From UA16 sp905478895 (GTDB lineage Bacteria; Bacteroidota; Bacteroidia; Flavobacteriales_D; Sanyastnellaceae), in NCBI GenBank assembly GCA_943788495.1, contig CALSQO010000001.1, positions 1,116,001 through 1,180,000 on the forward strand: a DNA stretch of 64,000 nucleotides, given 5' to 3'. A model generated the notes under the pieces. The model saw only the letters and a program-made list of their open reading frames with translations. It ran no database searches and was not told the DNA's origin. Every line of letters begins with the position of its first letter. Position 1 is the first letter of the stretch. The translations under genes and the position numbers were made by a program. Positions 27,708 to 36,390 of the stretch are shown in pieces.

Positions 27708-28289
27708 ATGAAGGAATCCCAGAAATACGATCAGCCTGCATGGCTCCCTGGATTAAAATCCACGGATTTGACGGTGAAAAATCGAGCGTTCCAAGCCATG
27801 ATGGATGCATGGCAAAAACAGATCTATTCTCATTTGCTTCATCTTTTGGGAAACCACGATGATGCCGATGATGCCACGCAGGAGACGTTCATTCAATTGC
27901 TCAGGTCAATAGAGACATTCGAAGAGAGATCCAAATTCTCAACTTGGCTGTACACCATTGCACATCGAAAAGGCATTGAGAGTTTACGCAAACGATCGAG
28001 GATCCAACGACGATTCACACGCAGCGAAAGGAAGCTACCCATTGATTGCGCTGCAGCTGCTGCCGACCATTTGAGCGAAATGGAAATACGAAGGCTTCTT
28101 CAAGAAGCTGTGAAGCAATTACCAACGCGACAGCGCGAGGTCTTTCTGTTGCGCCATTTTGAAAGGCTTCAGTTTGGACAAATTGCTTCGATTACCGGTG
28201 TTTCAGATGGTGCGCTTAAGGCCAGCTATCACCACGCACGAAAAAAAGTCGAGAACATTCTAAAGAAACATGATTTCATCATCGATTAA
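27708..28289 (+). CDS. ECF RNA polymerase sigma factor
   Basis: A 193-aa extracytoplasmic-function sigma factor. Region 2 covers ~30-95: AWQKQIYSHLLHLLGNHDDADDATQETFIQLLRSI, then FSTWLYTIAHRKGIESLRKRSR. Region 4 covers ~130-185: LLQEAVKQLPTRQREVFLLRHFERLQFGQIASITGVSDGALKASYHHARKKV with its helix-turn-helix. ATG 27708 is chosen; TTG 27699 is in frame too. The next gene starts 4 nt downstream and encodes a single-pass membrane protein, and a Spy-like periplasmic protein follows, a common trio for stress-sensing sigma factors in Bacteroidota. Confidence 0.92.
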   Translation: MKESQKYDQPAWLPGLKSTDLTVKNRAFQAMMDAWQKQIYSHLLHLLGNHDDADDATQETFIQLLRSIETFEERSKFSTWLYTIAHRKGIESLRKRSRIQRRFTRSERKLPIDCAAAAADHLSEMEIRRLLQEAVKQLPTRQREVFLLRHFERLQFGQIASITGVSDGALKASYHHARKKVENILKKHDFIID

Positions 28290-28293
28290 ACCC

Positions 28294-28671
28294 ATGGACA
28301 ACGAGAAACCTCTTAATAGCAACATGGTCAAACAAAACCTTAATCTCACAGATTCAAAGGGGGCATTGCCCACCGACGGTTTTTTCGCACATCAACGGGA
28401 ACAAATCTGGAATGCATCCCTGAGCGAAACGCCCTCGTCCATCCGAGTGAATGGCATTCATAGCCCTTGGGTGGGCTATGCGGCGGCGTTTATCACCTTG
28501 CTCATCGGCTTCATTGCGTTCTTCGTAACCACTACAGACGAAGCAACGTGCGCGACTTTCTATTGCCTGTGGGAGAAGACGAATAAGAACGATATCTACT
28601 TAACCGATTTCGAATTGAACCAGTGGCTCAATGACGATCAACTGTTCTTTGAATTAACTGAATCTTTCTAA
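28294..28671 (+). CDS. Single-pass membrane protein, probable anti-sigma partner
   Basis: A 125-aa protein starting 4 nt after the sigma-factor stop (ATG 28294; ATG 28270 is an in-frame alternative that overlaps it). A soluble N-terminal part of ~55 residues includes FFAHQREQIWNASLSE, then one transmembrane helix (WVGYAAAFITLLIGFIAFFVTT, ~res 58-79) and a short C-terminal part with two Cys (TCATFYCLWE). N-in topology next to an ECF sigma gene suggests an anti-sigma factor. No zinc HxxxCxxC motif is seen, so that role is inference. Confidence 0.7.
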   Translation: MDNEKPLNSNMVKQNLNLTDSKGALPTDGFFAHQREQIWNASLSETPSSIRVNGIHSPWVGYAAAFITLLIGFIAFFVTTTDEATCATFYCLWEKTNKNDIYLTDFELNQWLNDDQLFFELTESF

Positions 28672-28698
28672 CCATTCTAACTTAAAAGCTACCTGGAA

Positions 28699-29229
28699 AT
28701 GAATCATACCATCATACTCAGCCTATTGTTAGTCACAACAATTATCGGAAATGCTCAATCGCCAGAACAAGATGGGCGTCAATCCGATCGACAAAAATTT
28801 CGCCCCAGCGTTGAGCGGCAAGAAGGCATGCGCGCGCTTAGGGTTGCCTTTTATGAGGACCAACTCGATTTGAGCGCTGAGGAAAGCCGACTATTTTGGC
28901 CTGCCGCAGAAGCGGCCGAAGAGAAAATCAAAACACAGGGGAAAGAAATTCGCTCTGCTGAGGAGTCACTCGAGGTTGCGAATTCCGATGCTGATCGCAT
29001 TGAATTGCTTGCAACAATAAACGCCCTGCAGCATGAACTCATTGATTTGAAGGGCAACATTACAAATGAATTGGCTCAAATCATCGGTTACCAAAAAGCG
29101 TCACAATTGACTCGAATTCAACGGGAGTTCCGAAAAATCATTTTGGACTTGAAAACGGAAGGGCGAAAAAAAACAACTAATCGATACAAGCTTCGTGAGT
29201 CGCCATGGAATTCGGAAAACCAACGATAG
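28699..29229 (+). CDS. Spy/CpxP-like periplasmic protein (sensor of ECF sigma factor)
   Basis: A 176-aa exported helical protein. Signal peptide MNHTIILSLLLVTTIIGNA, then a charged stretch and the conserved opening RALRVAFYEDQLDLSAEESRLFWPAAEAAEE. Long helices follow (EIRSAEESLEVANSD, ATINALQHELIDLKGN), then IGYQKASQLTRIQREFRKIIL. Bacteroidota proteins of this pattern are called sensors of ECF-type sigma factors and resemble Spy/CpxP chaperones. It lies 27 nt after the putative anti-sigma gene. The basic tail (GRKKTTNRYKLRE) is probably disordered. Confidence 0.75.
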   Translation: MNHTIILSLLLVTTIIGNAQSPEQDGRQSDRQKFRPSVERQEGMRALRVAFYEDQLDLSAEESRLFWPAAEAAEEKIKTQGKEIRSAEESLEVANSDADRIELLATINALQHELIDLKGNITNELAQIIGYQKASQLTRIQREFRKIILDLKTEGRKKTTNRYKLRESPWNSENQR

Positions 29230-29238
29230 CGGCAAGCG

Positions 29239-29661
29239 TTAATCTGCCTTCAAAACCAAGCATACGCCATTGATGCAGTAACGGTTCCCCGTTTCCGTTG
29301 GCCCATCTGGAAAAAGGTGCCCCAGGTGCCCACCGCAAGAGTTGCAACGGATCTCAACCCTGACCATTCCGTGGGTTCTGTCGAGACGCTCTTCAAGGAT
29401 TGATGGCTCTGCGGGGCGATCGAAGCTTGGCCAGCCGCACCCCGCGTCAAATTGAGCGTCACTTGCGAAAAGCGCGGCATCGCAGCCCTTGCAATAAAAC
29501 GTGCCTTTCTGACCCACTTGATGGTACCCGGAACTAAACGGCCGCTCGGTTCCGTTTTCCCGCAAAACGCGGAATGATTCGGGACTCAATTGCTCCTTCC
29601 ACTCCTCGTGAGAACGGAAGACGGATTTCCCCTTATTATTTGCCTCAGAATCTTCTGACAT
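29239..29661 (-). CDS. msrB: Peptide-methionine (R)-S-oxide reductase MsrB
   Basis: Repairs methionine-R-sulfoxide in proteins. The 140 aa contain the MsrB blocks in order: EWKEQLSPESFRVLRENGTERPFSSGY, zinc Cys pair YCKGCDAALF, GCGWPSFDRP, second zinc pair CNSCGGHLGHLF and the catalytic Cys in NRYCINGVCL. No signal peptide is present, so it acts in the cytosol. It follows the DEAD-box helicase by 3 nt on the minus strand and is likely co-transcribed. It converges with the Spy-like gene, 9 nt apart. Confidence 0.94.
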   Translation of the reverse strand: MSEDSEANNKGKSVFRSHEEWKEQLSPESFRVLRENGTERPFSSGYHQVGQKGTFYCKGCDAALFASDAQFDAGCGWPSFDRPAEPSILEERLDRTHGMVRVEIRCNSCGGHLGHLFPDGPTETGNRYCINGVCLVLKAD

Positions 29662-29664
29662 AGC

Positions 29665-31002
29665 TTATGAACCGTGCTTTGGCTTGTTTCGGTTAAAAGG
29701 CTTTTTGCCTCGGTTTCCTCCACCGCCATTGGAGTTACCGCCACCACCGCCACGAAAAGGTTTGCGCTCGCCTCTACCACCATGGCCACCTGACCTTCCG
29801 CCATGCCGGCCGCCGCCGCCGCCTCGGCTCTTCGGGTTGTATTCAGGCCCTTTCCCTAACCGCTCTGGAATGGCCAATTTTGGGACTTCCTTTTCGATCA
29901 GCTTTTCAATTTTTCCAAAGCGAAATTGATCGTCCGGATTGATCAAGGTGACCCCTTCGCCATCACGATCGGCTCGAGCAGTCCTGCCAATTCGATGAAC
30001 ATAATCCTCCTCATTGGGGGGCACATCGTAGTTGACCACCAACTCAATATTGTCGATATCAATTCCCCGGCTTACGACGTCAGTTGCCACCAATATGGGA
30101 AACTTACGCTGGCGAAAACCGAGCATGACGGACTCGCGTTCTGATTGTTCTGCATCAGAAGAAATCCGCTCGCATCGAATGCCCGCTTTCTTCAGCGTTC
30201 GAGTGATTTGAGAAACCGTTCGTTTTCGTGAAGTGAAAACAATGCCTGACTTCACATTGCGCTCTTTGAGCAATTCGACCAAAACATCGTCTTTCTGGTG
30301 ATCGAACAACACGTAAGCTCCTTGCTTGATTTTTTCCGCCGGTTTCGACAATGCTAGCTTGACCGTTACAGGATTGTTCAACAAATCTTTCGACAAGGTT
30401 TCGATTCGGTCCGGCATGGTAGCGCTGAAAAGCAGTGTTTGCCTTTCTTTCTTGCATTTCTCTGCAATCCGCATGATGTCTCCGTGGAATCCCATATCGA
30501 GCATGCGGTCCGCTTCATCCAAGATCAAACACGTGAGCTCAGACAGGTCAACATAACCCAACGTCAAGTGTGAAAGGAATCTACCCGGTGTGGCAATGAT
30601 GATATCTGCACCTTTTGTCAGCGCTTTCTTCTCTCGCGAAAAATCTTGTCCAGAACCTCCGCCATAAATGGCGAGGCTCGTGACTTTCGCATAATAGGCA
30701 AAACCCTCGACTGCTTGATCAATTTGTTGGGCCAACTCGCGGGTTGGCACTACAATAAGAGCCTTGATTTTGCCGTTGTCTGGCGTATCCAAAATGCGAT
30801 CGATAGTAGGCAAGAGAAAAGCGCCTGTCTTCCCCGTGCCCGTTTGCGCAATTCCCATGAGATCCTGTCCGTCCAATATCTTTGGAATGGACTCTGACTG
30901 AATCGGTGTTGCCTCTTGAAATCCCATCGCATCCAGCGCGTCCATGACGTCCGGATGCATATCCAATGCATCGAAACGGATGCGTTCATTATTATCTTCC
31001 AC
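29665..31002 (-). CDS. DEAD-box RNA helicase, RhlE-like
   Basis: ATP-dependent RNA helicase of 445 aa. Motifs in order: Q motif (ATPIQSESIPKIL, ~res 32), Walker A (AQTGTGKTGAF, ~52), PTRELA (~87), TPGRFLSHL (~138), DEAD (~161), SATMP (~193), then in the second RecA domain GIVFTSRKR, VATDVVSRGIDID and HRIGRTARADRDGEG. The last ~60 residues are a Gly/Arg-rich tail (RGGGGGRHGGRSGGHGGRGERK), typical of RNA-binding helicases for rRNA or cold-shock RNA work. The exact RNA target is unknown. msrB follows after 3 nt. Confidence 0.93.
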   Translation of the reverse strand: MEDNNERIRFDALDMHPDVMDALDAMGFQEATPIQSESIPKILDGQDLMGIAQTGTGKTGAFLLPTIDRILDTPDNGKIKALIVVPTRELAQQIDQAVEGFAYYAKVTSLAIYGGGSGQDFSREKKALTKGADIIIATPGRFLSHLTLGYVDLSELTCLILDEADRMLDMGFHGDIMRIAEKCKKERQTLLFSATMPDRIETLSKDLLNNPVTVKLALSKPAEKIKQGAYVLFDHQKDDVLVELLKERNVKSGIVFTSRKRTVSQITRTLKKAGIRCERISSDAEQSERESVMLGFRQRKFPILVATDVVSRGIDIDNIELVVNYDVPPNEEDYVHRIGRTARADRDGEGVTLINPDDQFRFGKIEKLIEKEVPKLAIPERLGKGPEYNPKSRGGGGGRHGGRSGGHGGRGERKPFRGGGGGNSNGGGGNRGKKPFNRNKPKHGS

Positions 31003-31072
31003 GGCTTAAAGGTAACCCTGTTGCAACTAATGCACCCATTGTGCTGTTGTATTCTCATAACAAACGCTGTTC

Positions 31073-33817
31073 ATGGCATCTCAACAACAGATTAACATTG
31101 AGCTCAAAGGCTCCAGCAAAAGAGGAAGGCAAGCGAATCGCTTCCTTGCTTCATTCCTGTTGGCTAGCGCAATGGTGTTCCAAGGTCTGACCCATGTGGT
31201 GTTTGCAGGTCATGCCATGGGTGGAGAGGTTGTATACGAATACCTAGGAGATGGCAATTTTGAAATCTCGCTCGTGTTCTATCGGGAGTGTTATGAAAAT
31301 GGGAAATCGGGGAACAACCTTGATCAATCCATTCAACTCGGAATCTTCGAAGGGAACAACCCATACAACGTCTACACCGTTAACCTCGATCAATCGTCCA
31401 CCGATCCACTTGATACCGTTCTCGAAAATCCTTGTGGAAACTTACCTGATGAATTGTGCCTGCAACGTCTAGAATATTCGATAGTCGTGTTCCTGCCTCC
31501 GAGTGCGATTGGATATGACCTCGTGTTTCAACGCTGTTGTCGCAATCCGGGAATATCGAATCTACCCAATCCAGGGGAAGTGGGCATCACATTGACGACG
31601 CAGATTCCTCCATTTGTTGATGATTCCAACCCCAACAGCAGTCCTATTTTCAACGCCTACCCCCCGGAAGCCATTTGTGCAAATTTTGATTTCTTTCTTG
31701 ACCAAGGAGCTACGGATATAGACGGAGACTCTTTGAGCTACGCACTTTGCACTCCGCTAAATGGCGCAAGTGCTGATAATCCAGCGCCGCAGCCTCTACC
31801 GGCTTCAACCTTCAATGATATCCCTTGGTCCCCTGGGTTTGGCGCAATGGATCCTATCCCTTCGGCTCCTCCCTTTGAGATTGATGCCGCAACCGGAGCA
31901 ATCACAGGTTTCCCAACTGCGCCCGGTGCATACGTCATCGGAATCTGCGTGTCCGAGTACCGAGATGGCGAACTGTTAAGCACCGTCATGCGAGATTTCC
32001 AACTGAATGTGGTCATGTGCGACCCGACCATTATTTCTGCCGCACAACCACAATCGACCGACCAATACTGCATTGGAGAGACCATTGAGTTCTTTGAAAA
32101 CTCCATTGGAGCGCAAGAATTGTTGTGGGATTTCGGTGTTCCCGGAACCGACACTGACATCAGTTTTGAGGAAGCTCCCACCTTCACTTACCCTGACACG
32201 GGCACTTACGAAGTGATACTCGTCGCGAATCCATCGTGGCCCTGTGCAGACACTTCCAGCCAAGTATTTTACATCTATGAGCCCATTGACTTGGAAATCG
32301 AATTGAATGATTTTGCGTGCTTGAACGGTGTCGAAGCATTCGATTTGTCCGTTGACGGCGCTTTCACTAGCAGCACAAACATCACTTGGACATTTGCAGG
32401 TGGATTGCCGGCAAGTTCCAATTTAGAAAGTCCCGGTTGGGTAACCTTTGCCAATGAAGAAAACTGGAACGTGACCGCGGTAGCAGAACATTATGGATGC
32501 GTTTCCAATCAAACGTTTGAATGGGTCGCCCCCGCGGACCCGATTGCCAATATCGCCGACCAGTCCTCCTTCTGCGAAGGTTACACATTTGATTTTGACA
32601 ACCTCTCTGCCAATGGAACAAACTGGCAGTGGGACTTTGGCGTCACAGGCGATGATGACAGTTCTGATGAGGAATCTCCTACGTTTACTTACCCTTATCC
32701 TGGGGTTTTTGAAGTTGAGCTCATTGTTTCGGCTCCATACACCTGCAACGATACGGCTACCGCATTTGTAGAAATATTTCCCGAAATCAATCCGGCCTTT
32801 GATGTACCTGAACCCGAGTGTTTTTCTACCAACAATTTCAACCTGGCTCCCCTTTTCACCAATCAACCCGAAACACAATACAGTTGGGACTTTGGAGGTG
32901 AAACGTCCAGTGCGAGCATTTCAGGGGGTAGCGTAAGTAATTTGTCTTACACCGCTCCGGGAACCTATACCGTCGAAGTGACTGCCACAGCAAACGGATG
33001 TGAAGTCATAGCCACCGAAGATGTTTGGGTCATTGCGGATCCGACCATTAATTTTCTCGCAGGTCCTACGGTCGGCTGCCCGCCGCATTCCGTCAGCTTC
33101 GTCAACAATAGCACGACCGAAACAGCCACCACATACGAATGGCAATTTGGCGATGGAACAGTGTCTGTCGCGGCGAGTCCTATTCACATTTATGAGACTT
33201 CAGGCGACTTTTCCGTAACGCTACAGATGAATGCCGGAGGCTATTGCAGCCAATCGCTGACATTGATACAGAACGACATCATCGAAGTCTATCCCATACC
33301 ACAAGCCGGTTTTGACATCACGCCCAATCAAGTCGACATCTTAGACCCCACCGTAAGCTACGCCTCCGTCAATACCGGTGAGTTGGATTGCTTTTACAAC
33401 TTCGGCGATGGCGGATCTTCGACTGATTGCAACGGCACGTACACATACTCGGACGGTGGCCTATTTGAAGTGACGCAAACCGTCATCAATTCCGCCGGGT
33501 GCAGCAGCACCGCCATGGGAGAAGTAGCGGTATCCGGCAATGTCTTTTATGCGCCCAACAGTTTTACGCCTAACAACGACGGAGTCAATGATGTCTGGCT
33601 CCCCGTCGCACTGGGACTTACCTCCTACCATTTGCAAATCTTCAACCGATGGGGCGAACGCATTTGGCAAACATTCGACCCCGCTACTCCATGGCTCGGG
33701 AATGTTCTAACGGGTGACCATTATGCTCCGGACGGCCTTTATCATTACAGCGTAAAAGTGGAAGATCAATTGAGGTATCCACGCACTTATTCGGGATCCA
33801 TTCAATTGTTTCGCTGA
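31073..33817 (+). CDS. PKD-domain secreted protein with CHU_C (type B) T9SS domain
   Basis: A 914-aa secreted protein. A long basic N-terminus precedes the hydrophobic signal segment (FLLASAMVFQGLTHVVFA), cleaved before GHAMGGEVVYEY. The N-terminal part (~60-320) is the Cys-containing beta region common in Bacteroidota (YLGDGNFEISLVFYRECYENG, LVFQRCCRNPGISNL). Then come PKD-type modules with the LLWDFG, WQWDFGVTG, YSWDFGGE and YEWQFGDGT motifs (~340-740). The C-terminal ~90 residues are a gliding-motility/CHU_C type B sorting domain: YAPNSFTPNNDGVNDVWLP, LQIFNRWGERIWQT, DGLYHYSVKV and SGSIQLFR. It is likely a surface adhesin or matrix protein; no enzyme motif is seen. Confidence 0.9.
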   Translation: MASQQQINIELKGSSKRGRQANRFLASFLLASAMVFQGLTHVVFAGHAMGGEVVYEYLGDGNFEISLVFYRECYENGKSGNNLDQSIQLGIFEGNNPYNVYTVNLDQSSTDPLDTVLENPCGNLPDELCLQRLEYSIVVFLPPSAIGYDLVFQRCCRNPGISNLPNPGEVGITLTTQIPPFVDDSNPNSSPIFNAYPPEAICANFDFFLDQGATDIDGDSLSYALCTPLNGASADNPAPQPLPASTFNDIPWSPGFGAMDPIPSAPPFEIDAATGAITGFPTAPGAYVIGICVSEYRDGELLSTVMRDFQLNVVMCDPTIISAAQPQSTDQYCIGETIEFFENSIGAQELLWDFGVPGTDTDISFEEAPTFTYPDTGTYEVILVANPSWPCADTSSQVFYIYEPIDLEIELNDFACLNGVEAFDLSVDGAFTSSTNITWTFAGGLPASSNLESPGWVTFANEENWNVTAVAEHYGCVSNQTFEWVAPADPIANIADQSSFCEGYTFDFDNLSANGTNWQWDFGVTGDDDSSDEESPTFTYPYPGVFEVELIVSAPYTCNDTATAFVEIFPEINPAFDVPEPECFSTNNFNLAPLFTNQPETQYSWDFGGETSSASISGGSVSNLSYTAPGTYTVEVTATANGCEVIATEDVWVIADPTINFLAGPTVGCPPHSVSFVNNSTTETATTYEWQFGDGTVSVAASPIHIYETSGDFSVTLQMNAGGYCSQSLTLIQNDIIEVYPIPQAGFDITPNQVDILDPTVSYASVNTGELDCFYNFGDGGSSTDCNGTYTYSDGGLFEVTQTVINSAGCSSTAMGEVAVSGNVFYAPNSFTPNNDGVNDVWLPVALGLTSYHLQIFNRWGERIWQTFDPATPWLGNVLTGDHYAPDGLYHYSVKVEDQLRYPRTYSGSIQLFR

Positions 33818-33909
33818 TTCCATGTGCTGATCATTTTTGGTGTCCTTTGGACAAATAATTTTGCATAAACGTATCCGTCGAATATATTAGCGTCAACAGA
33901 TACGTCATC

Positions 33910-34341
33910 ATGAGCGACCAAAGCAATAGAGAAGAGATTTTTTCAAAACCTGTACGAGCCGGAAAACGCACGTATTTTTTTGATGTAAAAGCAACAAGAG
34001 GTCGGGATTTGTACATGACCATTACCGAAAGCAAACGGCGATTTGATGACGATGGTAACGTGCACTATCAAAAGCATAAGATCTTTCTGTACCGCGAGGA
34101 TTTTCAAAATTTCGAAGAAGGATTTGTGGCAGCCGTTGAAAAAATTGATGAATTAATGGCAACGGGCGAGTACCGCGATCCCATTGCGGAACGCGAGGCC
34201 AAATATGCCAACAGTGAATCCAGTCAAAGCGACGATGCGGGGGAAAACAATTCTGACACTTATGAGTCGCCCTCATCACCCGAAGCAGAAAGCACTGAGG
34301 AGCCCGAGGCCTCCGACGACATCAGTTTCGAAGACCTCTGA
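33910..34341 (+). CDS. DUF3276 family PUR-domain protein
   Basis: A 143-aa protein of the Bacteroidota DUF3276 family, which has the fold of PUR-alpha single-stranded nucleic-acid-binding proteins. The core (res 8-82) reads EEIFSKPVRAGKRTYFFDVKATRGRDLYMTITESKR...KHKIFLYREDFQNFEEGFVAAV. The last ~50 residues are an acidic, Ser-rich tail (SSQSDDAGENNSDTYESPSSP), probably disordered. No signal peptide is present. It stands alone before the non-coding stretch upstream of parA. DNA or RNA binding is inferred from the fold. Confidence 0.9.
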   Translation: MSDQSNREEIFSKPVRAGKRTYFFDVKATRGRDLYMTITESKRRFDDDGNVHYQKHKIFLYREDFQNFEEGFVAAVEKIDELMATGEYRDPIAEREAKYANSESSQSDDAGENNSDTYESPSSPEAESTEEPEASDDISFEDL

Positions 34342-34659
34342 ATAACTTCCACAACAAGGCATCCTCCTCGCTTGAAACCGCTCCTCTTTAAGGTAAGAGC
34401 AGGCAGGTATATATCGATTTCTAGACACGTGGAGAAGCGTTGAAAACTTTTGCGCGCCCTACAATCGTGGCACATTATCTTTGAAGGGTTCCGAGCAAGT
34501 GAGAAGCGTTATTGCCTGCTCTGTCAGCATCCTTGATTTTGGGCGCGGTTAGACAGAGCCAATTGAACGAATTTCAACTGGCGTATCGGATCTGATTCAT
34601 ACTAGATTAAAAATGCTCGCGTTGAAAAACGAAGCGTTAGAAAAAAATTACTCGAAGCA
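34342..34659. other. 318-nt non-coding stretch before parA with inverted and direct repeats
   Basis: No plausible gene is seen. AGAGCAGGCA at 34396-34405 is complementary to TGCCTGCTCT at 34513-34522. The overlapping GCTCTGTC at 34518-34525 also pairs with GACAGAGC at 34552-34559, so the two stems exclude each other. GAGAAGCGTT occurs at 34432-34441 and again at 34501-34510, and GAAGCGTT at 34631-34638. A promoter candidate lies at 34449-34483. It could be a structured parA leader or a small RNA gene. Confidence 0.6.
34449..34483 (+). promoter_or_regulatory. Promoter candidate upstream of parA
   Basis: TTTG at 34449-34452 and a perfect TAnnTTTG box (TATCTTTG) at 34476-34483 are separated by 23 nt, at the long end of Bacteroidota spacing. 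Transcription would start near 34490, giving parA a leader of about 170 nt that contains the 8-bp stem 34518-34559. Confidence 0.5.
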
Positions 34660-35472
34660 ATGGGCAAGGTCATAGCAATAGCAAATCAAAAAGGAGGTGT
34701 CGGCAAAACAACGACTGCCATCAATTTAGGCGCATGCTTTGCTGTTTTGGAATACAAGACACTGCTCATTGACGCAGACCCACAGGCAAACGCGACGTCG
34801 GGACTTGGCGTTGATCCGGCAACGGTTGAATCAGGGACCTACGAGGCATTGCTCGGTGATTCAGGAGTGAAGTCCTTCATTCAAAAAACATCCACTCCGA
34901 ACTTGGACATCCTTCCGGCCCGGATTGATTTGGTCGGAGCCGAAATTGAACTCATCTCCGTTGAAGCCCGTGAGCAGCAACTCAGGAAGTCCATAGAAGC
35001 ACTCAAAGATGCGTACGATTTTATTCTGATCGATTGCTCGCCAAGTCTCGGCTTGATTACCATCAATTCACTAACCGCTGCAGACTCCGTACTGATCCCT
35101 GTTCAATGTGAATATTTCGCCCTTGAAGGCCTCGGAAAGCTATTGAACACCATTAAAATCGTTCAAAGCCAACTGAATGAATCCCTTGATGTAGAGGGCA
35201 TTCTCTTGACGATGTACGACACTCGCCTGCGTCTTGCCAATCAAGTCGTTGACGAAGTTCGAACCCACTTTCAAGACATGGTAATGAAAACGGTCATCCA
35301 CCGAAATACCCGACTCGGAGAGGCCCCAAGTTTTGGAGAATCCATTATCATGCATGATGCTGCCTCCAAAGGGTCCATCAATTACTTGAATCTCGCTCGG
35401 GAAATTCTGCAACGAAACCGGATGACCCAGTTGACGGATGAGCAGAAGTCCATTCCAGTGACCAATCAATAA
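34660..35472 (+). CDS. parA: Chromosome-partitioning ATPase ParA/Soj
   Basis: Walker-type ATPase that moves ParB-bound origin regions. The 270 aa start with the deviant Walker A motif (IAIANQKGGVGKTTTAINLG, res 5-24). Then come LLIDADPQANATSGLG (Walker A', ~38), FILIDCSPSLGLITINSL (Walker B, ~118) and LEGLGKLLNTI. The final ~60 residues include TVIHRNTRLGEAPSFGESIIMHD, typical of chromosomal Soj proteins. parB starts 12 nt downstream. It has a long non-coding leader. Confidence 0.95.
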   Translation: MGKVIAIANQKGGVGKTTTAINLGACFAVLEYKTLLIDADPQANATSGLGVDPATVESGTYEALLGDSGVKSFIQKTSTPNLDILPARIDLVGAEIELISVEAREQQLRKSIEALKDAYDFILIDCSPSLGLITINSLTAADSVLIPVQCEYFALEGLGKLLNTIKIVQSQLNESLDVEGILLTMYDTRLRLANQVVDEVRTHFQDMVMKTVIHRNTRLGEAPSFGESIIMHDAASKGSINYLNLAREILQRNRMTQLTDEQKSIPVTNQ

Positions 35473-35484
35473 CCGGTCGAACCG

Positions 35485-36375
35485 ATGGCCAAGAAACAAG
35501 CCTTAGGAAAAGGATTGGGTGCTCTGCTCTCCGATGCCCCTGAGCGGGTTGTAACGATCAACCGAACGGATTCCCCTCCCATCATTGGAAGAATGGCGGG
35601 AAACGTTGCCTTGCTGACCATCAGTCAGATTGAAGCCAATAAAAACCAGCCTCGCAAAGACTTTGACGAAGCTCCGTTGCAAGAATTGGCCACTAGCCTG
35701 AGGGAATTGGGCATCATTCAACCCATCACAGTCCACAAGGTTCGAGCGGACAAGTACCAAATCATCAGTGGAGAACGACGGTTTCGAGCAGCCCAGCTCG
35801 CGAATCTTGAGGAAATCCCAGCATACATTCGGGAAGCAAACGACCAAACGCTGCTCGAAATGGCCTTGGTCGAAAACATTCAACGCGAGGATCTGCACGC
35901 CATCGAGATTGCCGTTTCCTTCCAGCGACTCATTGAAGAATGCAATCTCACCCACGAAGAACTCGGAGATCGACTCGGGAAAAACCGAAGTACCATCACC
36001 AATTATGTGCGGCTCCTTCAATTGCCTGGCCCAATGCAAATTGCAGTGCGCACAAAACAGATCAGCATGGGGCATGCTCGTGCACTCATTGCCATTGACG
36101 ATGCCGCTTGGCAACAGTTGGTGTTCAATAAGATAGTGAAAGACAGCCTTTCCGTGCGCCAAGTGGAAGAGTTGGCACAAGTAAAAAAGAACCAATCCGC
36201 TTCCAAAAAACAATCCGTACTGACCTTCGACGAACAGAAAGTTCAAGCGGATCTTCGATTGAAATTTGGCAAACATATTCGACTCAAAACCGGATCTGGT
36301 GGCAAGGGGAAAATCGAAATTCCCTACGCTTCGTCAGAAGAACTCGATGCCTTGCTTCAAAAGTGGGGGATTTAA
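35485..36375 (+). CDS. parB: Chromosome-partitioning protein ParB
   Basis: CTP-dependent clamp protein that loads at parS. The 296 aa begin with the usual LGKGLGALLSDAP. The N-terminal CTPase domain has ISQIEANKNQPRKDFDE, LGIIQPITVHKV and the GERR motif (IISGERRFRAAQLA, ~92), followed by ENIQREDLHAIE. The parS-binding helix-turn-helix is LTHEELGDRLGKNRSTITNYVRLLQLP (~150-180). A basic linker leads to the C-terminal dimer domain (FGKHIRLKTGSGGKGKIEIPYAS). It is co-transcribed with parA and the DUF5683 gene 15 nt downstream. No canonical parS site was found nearby. Confidence 0.95.
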   Translation: MAKKQALGKGLGALLSDAPERVVTINRTDSPPIIGRMAGNVALLTISQIEANKNQPRKDFDEAPLQELATSLRELGIIQPITVHKVRADKYQIISGERRFRAAQLANLEEIPAYIREANDQTLLEMALVENIQREDLHAIEIAVSFQRLIEECNLTHEELGDRLGKNRSTITNYVRLLQLPGPMQIAVRTKQISMGHARALIAIDDAAWQQLVFNKIVKDSLSVRQVEELAQVKKNQSASKKQSVLTFDEQKVQADLRLKFGKHIRLKTGSGGKGKIEIPYASSEELDALLQKWGI

Positions 36376-36390
36376 ATCGAGCGATTCAAA

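Noticed and set aside
33834..33865. TGTCC-TTT-GGACA hairpin after the CHU_C gene as a terminator
   Set aside because: The stem is only five base pairs and the following run is AATAATTTT; too weak to call.
34425..34430. CACGTG core as a parS site before parA
   Set aside because: Only the central six bases match; the flanks agree with the TGTTNCACGTGAAACA consensus at three of ten positions.
34488..34620. Known ncRNA (tmRNA, RNase P RNA, SRP RNA) upstream of parA
   Set aside because: Conserved cores such as the SRP GGAAG loop motif or RNase P GAGGAAAGUCC are absent.
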